Shown piece after piece: positions 61,355 to 64,000 of a DNA stretch of 64,000 nucleotides. Under the pieces are notes generated by a model, which saw only the letters and a list, made by a program, of their open reading frames with translations, was not told where the DNA came from and made no database searches. Source of the DNA: Paenibacillus lautus NBRC 15380 (GTDB taxonomy: Bacteria > Bacillota > Bacilli > Paenibacillales > Paenibacillaceae); contig NZ_BIMF01000008.1 in assembly GCF_004000945.1 (NCBI RefSeq), forward strand, positions 1 through 64,000, given 5' to 3'. Each line of letters opens with the position of its first letter. Within the stretch, counting starts at the first letter, position 1. The position numbers and the translations under genes were made by a program.

Positions 61355-62169
61355 AGGTCTACTATCAGGCCATCGTAAGCCACCTTAATGCCCGCGGGTT
61401 CGAAAGCGCGTTCAAAATCATCATGCAAAAATCCGGAGTTATGTGTAAAATGAGTCACGTATACAAGGCCATTACTTCCAAGCGTACCTTCTTCCCGCCA
61501 CACGCGCTGAACCTCCAGCACGGTTTCAATCCCCATATGGTTTGGATTTTGATTATTGTTCGTAAAGCTGTGCGTGCAATCGAGTATCGCCATATCAATC
61601 ACTTTGCCTTGAAGCCATTTCCAAGTATCGTCATGCAGCCATCCGGTGTCATTGCCGTAAAATAGCGTTTTGCCCCCTTTTTCTATGTGAAACAGCAAAC
61701 AAGTTTCCATTTGGTCATGATTCGCGAGCAAAGGGGTGACTTGTGTGTCGCCGAGTGAAATCGTCTCGAACGGGCGCAATAAGTGGAACGCAAACCTGCC
61801 TCTAGCGTCCGGACCAAGTGCAGTAACGCTCTGGCTAATCGCAACATCGTTGCCATAGATATGTAAGGGGTGATCGATACCGTGCGCAAATCCTTCCATT
61901 CGGTTGTACAAATCCGATGGTTGAAAATGATCGTAATGCGTATGCGTAAACAATAGATGCTCAACCGCGCCCAAGTCGATCCGATCACGGAGCGCCTGCA
62001 TATGGGAATCTGCGGAATAGTCAACCTTGATAACGCCATCGATTAATACAGAGCTTCTGGTACGAATGTTTTTTCCTCCGAGCGATCTCGCGTTGCAGCA
62101 GGTGTCACAGCGGCAAAACGGGTTTGGGAATCCTTCCGCCGCAGCTGTTCCAAGAAAGTGGATTTTCAT
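61351..62169 (-). CDS. PhnP-like MBL-fold metal-dependent hydrolase
   Basis: 272-residue metallo-beta-lactamase-fold protein. The metal-site motif THTHYDHFQ (75-83, HxHxDH) is complete, as are a later ANHDQ histidine and the VTHFTHNSG segment. The N-terminal cysteine set FCRCDTCCNAR (Cys19, Cys21, Cys24) matches the structural zinc site of PhnP. PhnP hydrolyses cyclic phosphodiesters such as 5-phosphoribosyl 1,2-cyclic phosphate. No phn C-P lyase genes are present here, so a different phosphodiester substrate is likely. First gene of the operon with MFS and phosphoesterase; the cognate regulator may be the DeoR gene upstream. Confidence 0.9.
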   Translation of the reverse strand: MKIHFLGTAAAEGFPNPFCRCDTCCNARSLGGKNIRTRSSVLIDGVIKVDYSADSHMQALRDRIDLGAVEHLLFTHTHYDHFQPSDLYNRMEGFAHGIDHPLHIYGNDVAISQSVTALGPDARGRFAFHLLRPFETISLGDTQVTPLLANHDQMETCLLFHIEKGGKTLFYGNDTGWLHDDTWKWLQGKVIDMAILDCTHSFTNNNQNPNHMGIETVLEVQRVWREEGTLGSNGLVYVTHFTHNSGFLHDDFERAFEPAGIKVAYDGLIVDL

Positions 62170-62500
62170 TGGTTTCTCCTCCCTTTGAGAAGCAATCGTT
62201 TATTTTCTTGACCCTTGATTAATACAGATAATACCACATATATACAATCAATCACATACAATTATTTATGATTTACAACCTTTTTTCTTTCGAAATCCGT
62301 TGACCGAATATGCCTCGAATAGATCATGAACTACCTAGTTAATTCAATGGATCGAGTCAAGCTACTATCGGGGTTAAAAGTTGATTATGCTGCGACATAA
62401 ATACACATGAATACAACCCCTTATAACCAAAAACCGCCCCATAAATATAAAAAAAACGATCCCTGGTTCGTGGAAACCAAAAATCGTTCATGTGATCCTA
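62170..62500. other. Intergenic region
   Basis: About 330 bases between DeoR and the PhnP-like operon. It holds the DeoR terminator (62455-62492) and presumably the operon promoter; no operator was defined. Confidence 0.5.
62455..62492 (-). terminator. Terminator downstream of the DeoR gene
   Basis: AACGAT..TGGTT / AACCA..ATCGTT hairpin followed by a T8 run on the minus strand, about 10 bases after the DeoR stop. Confidence 0.8.
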
Positions 62501-63268
62501 TTATTGGTATACGATTTCGATGCCGTTTTTGCTAAATGTATCAACAATATCCCGGTCGATTTTGGAATCCGTCACAAAGCGTTCGACTTCTGTTACTCCG
62601 CATACTTTGATAAATGAATTTTGTCCGAACTTGCTGCTGTCTGCGAGGGCGATGCAGCGCTTCGCGTTCGCGTGCATTATTTTTTTCACTTGGACTTCGC
62701 CGATGGCGTTATCCGTAATTCCAGCTTCTAACGTAACCCCGCTCATACTCATAAAGAACAAATCCGCATGAAAGCGCGATGTAAACTCTTCCGCCAGATC
62801 GCCGATGATGCTTTGCTCTTCGTGACGAATAACGCCCCCGGTCATAATCACCGTATAACCCGGCATCGAAACCAATTCGTTCACGATCGGAAGCGAGTTT
62901 GTAATAACGGTTAATCGATCGAATTTGGCCTTCAGCGCTTTAGCAATCTGGGTGTTCGTCGTACTTGGGTCAAGCGCGATGGACATTCCTTCGGTCACAT
63001 AACGAACCGCAATTTGAGAAAGCTCCGTCTTCTCTTCCATATATATAGATTCGCGGATCGGCAGCGGGATTTCCCGGCTATAGTCGGGCTCATTCAGAAT
63101 CGCACCGCCGTGCACCCGCCGCAGGTAGCCTTCGCTTTCTAAATATTCGAGGTCACGTCTGATCGTCTCGAATGAAACCCCGAAATGCTCTATGAGCTCC
63201 GACGCTCGGATCGATTTGTCCTGATTCAGTTTCTGAATAATAATTTGATGCCGCTGCTCAGCAAACAA
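62501..63268 (-). CDS. DeoR/GlpR family transcriptional regulator
   Basis: 255-residue sugar-catabolism repressor. N-terminal HTH (QIIIQKLNQDKSIRASELIEHFGVSFETIRRDLEYLESEGYLRRVHGGAI, given here only to show the pattern in two halves) and the DeoR C-terminal sugar-phosphate sensor with IALDPSTTNTQIAKAL, GGVIRHEEQSIIG and ADSSKFGQNSFIKVC. Members are released from DNA by phosphorylated sugars or polyols. The start is TTG with AGGAG eight bases upstream. It is followed on the same strand by the PhnP-like/MFS/phosphoesterase operon and preceded by an aldo-keto reductase; either may be its target. Confidence 0.93.
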   Translation of the reverse strand: MFAEQRHQIIIQKLNQDKSIRASELIEHFGVSFETIRRDLEYLESEGYLRRVHGGAILNEPDYSREIPLPIRESIYMEEKTELSQIAVRYVTEGMSIALDPSTTNTQIAKALKAKFDRLTVITNSLPIVNELVSMPGYTVIMTGGVIRHEEQSIIGDLAEEFTSRFHADLFFMSMSGVTLEAGITDNAIGEVQVKKIMHANAKRCIALADSSKFGQNSFIKVCGVTEVERFVTDSKIDRDIVDTFSKNGIEIVYQ

Positions 63269-63377
63269 CTACTCCACTCCTTACTTGCCTAGACTTCTTA
63301 AATAGAAGTTTACCATAAAAGCATTCAATCCTCCTGTTCAACTGAATTGTGCTATTTCGTTTAAATCCAGCCCGCAC

Positions 63378-64000
63378 TTATTTTACAAATAGCTTCATCA
63401 ACTGTATGTAAATCGGATTTATCATGTAGCCAGTCGGGTTAACCGAATTTCTTGTACCCGTGTCTAGTTCCCGGATTCTGTCCATTTCCTCATCGCTCAG
63501 GTCAAAGTCAAAAATTTCGCTATTTTCCTTTATCCTTTGCAAATTTGACGATTTAGGGATGATAATAACTCCCCGATTTATATGCCAGCGTAATATGACT
63601 TGTGCAACTGACTTTTGATGATGATGGGCAGTCTCAACGAGAACCGGATGCTCCAGTAATGCCTTGTTTCCTTGTCCCAATGGACCCCATGCTTCATGCA
63701 GTATCCGATCACGAACCATATAATCATGCAAATCGTGTTGTTGAAACTCCGGGTGCGTTTCGATCTGATTGATCATCGGTAATATCCGAGATTGCATTTT
63801 GAGATGCTCCAAATGCTCGATTTCGAAATTTGCTACGCCGATGACTTTTATTCTCCCTTCCATGTACAAATCCTCCATCGCCGCCCATGCTTTCTCGTAA
63901 TGAGGGCCAGCAAAATGAATCAAATACATATCGAGATACGTAACATTCAGTTTCCGACAGGTCTGCTCAAACGCCTTCTTCGTTGCGTGATATCCAAGAT
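63378..64000 (-). CDS. Aldo/keto reductase (5' end outside the window)
   Basis: The C-terminal two-thirds of an aldo-keto reductase of the 2,5-diketo-gluconate/xylose reductase type. The open frame runs past the window end (LGYHATKKAFEQTCRKLNVTYLDMYLIHF...), so the N-terminal tetrad residues Asp, Tyr and Lys lie outside. His of the tetrad is seen in MYLIHFAG, followed by IGVANFEIEHLEHL, QIETHPEFQQHDL and the NADP-binding GVIIIPKSSNLQRIKEN. AKRs of this branch reduce sugars and aldehydes. It precedes the DeoR gene by about 110 bases on the same strand. Confidence 0.92.
   Translation of the reverse strand, partial: LGYHATKKAFEQTCRKLNVTYLDMYLIHFAGPHYEKAWAAMEDLYMEGRIKVIGVANFEIEHLEHLKMQSRILPMINQIETHPEFQQHDLHDYMVRDRILHEAWGPLGQGNKALLEHPVLVETAHHHQKSVAQVILRWHINRGVIIIPKSSNLQRIKENSEIFDFDLSDEEMDRIRELDTGTRNSVNPTGYMINPIYIQLMKLFVK

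Noticed and set aside
1..64000. CRISPR arrays, tRNA or rRNA genes, restriction-modification or phage-defence islands
   Set aside because: No repeat-spacer pattern, cloverleaf, rRNA segment or defence-type gene set was seen on reading both strands.

Overview
This 64 kb window is a chromosomal segment from a low-GC Gram-positive bacterium, most likely Paenibacillus or a close relative. The support is strong AGGAGG-type ribosome binding sites, frequent TTG/GTG starts, a family GH11 xylanase very like the Bacillus circulans/subtilis XynA enzymes, a large secreted PL8 polysaccharide lyase with a C-terminal FIMAH-like domain, BdbC, HelD, DUF6254, and many MerR/HxlR/MarR regulators. No rRNA, tRNA, CRISPR array, phage or intact insertion sequence was seen. 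Most genes are on the minus strand.

Layout. 0-8 kb: stress and housekeeping singles (SnoaL-like, DinB-like, LysR, S66 LD-carboxypeptidase, HelD, a MerR/aldo-keto reductase pair). A compact promoter-plus-terminator unit with no open reading frame lies between HelD and MerR. 8-22 kb: DUF4181, ADP-ribosylglycohydrolase, MFS exporter, DinB, a short UvrA paralogue, glycerophosphodiesterase beside the debris of a sugar ABC permease, TerC, YtkA-like and SafE-like membrane proteins, flavin reductase, AlkA-like glycosylase, BdbC. 22-28.6 kb: a truncated beta-helix protein, methyltransferase, FGE-like lipoprotein, xylanase, a MerR/membrane-protein pair, and an HxlR gene diverging from an F420-type NADP reductase. 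28.6-37.6 kb: small regulators and membrane proteins, an ArsA-like ATPase, a MarR gene and a divergent membrane gene tied together by five copies of a TACGA-N2-TCGTA palindrome, then a divergent arginase-family/HxlR pair. 37.6-40.2 kb is a decayed zone with a palindromic repeat, an S8 peptidase remnant and a chimeric broken permease gene. 40-45 kb: YetF-like protein, a polytopic membrane protein, a two-component system.

45.5-54.5 kb is the most striking locus: a one-strand cluster with an ascorbate-type PTS (IIA, IIB, IIC), a PRD-type PTS regulator, a phosphotriesterase-family lactonase/hydrolase, a creatininase-family amidohydrolase, a SIS isomerase, and its own HPr and Enzyme I. It reads as a self-contained uptake and breakdown pathway for an unidentified, possibly lactone/amide-bearing, sugar derivative. 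54.9-64 kb: the PL8 lyase, then an overlapping operon of PhnP-like hydrolase, MFS transporter and metallophosphoesterase, a DeoR regulator, and an aldo-keto reductase that runs off the window.

A recurring theme is gene decay. At least six loci are truncated or frameshifted, and two more (xylanase signal peptide, PTS regulator start) carry a one-base anomaly that could be real or a sequencing error.
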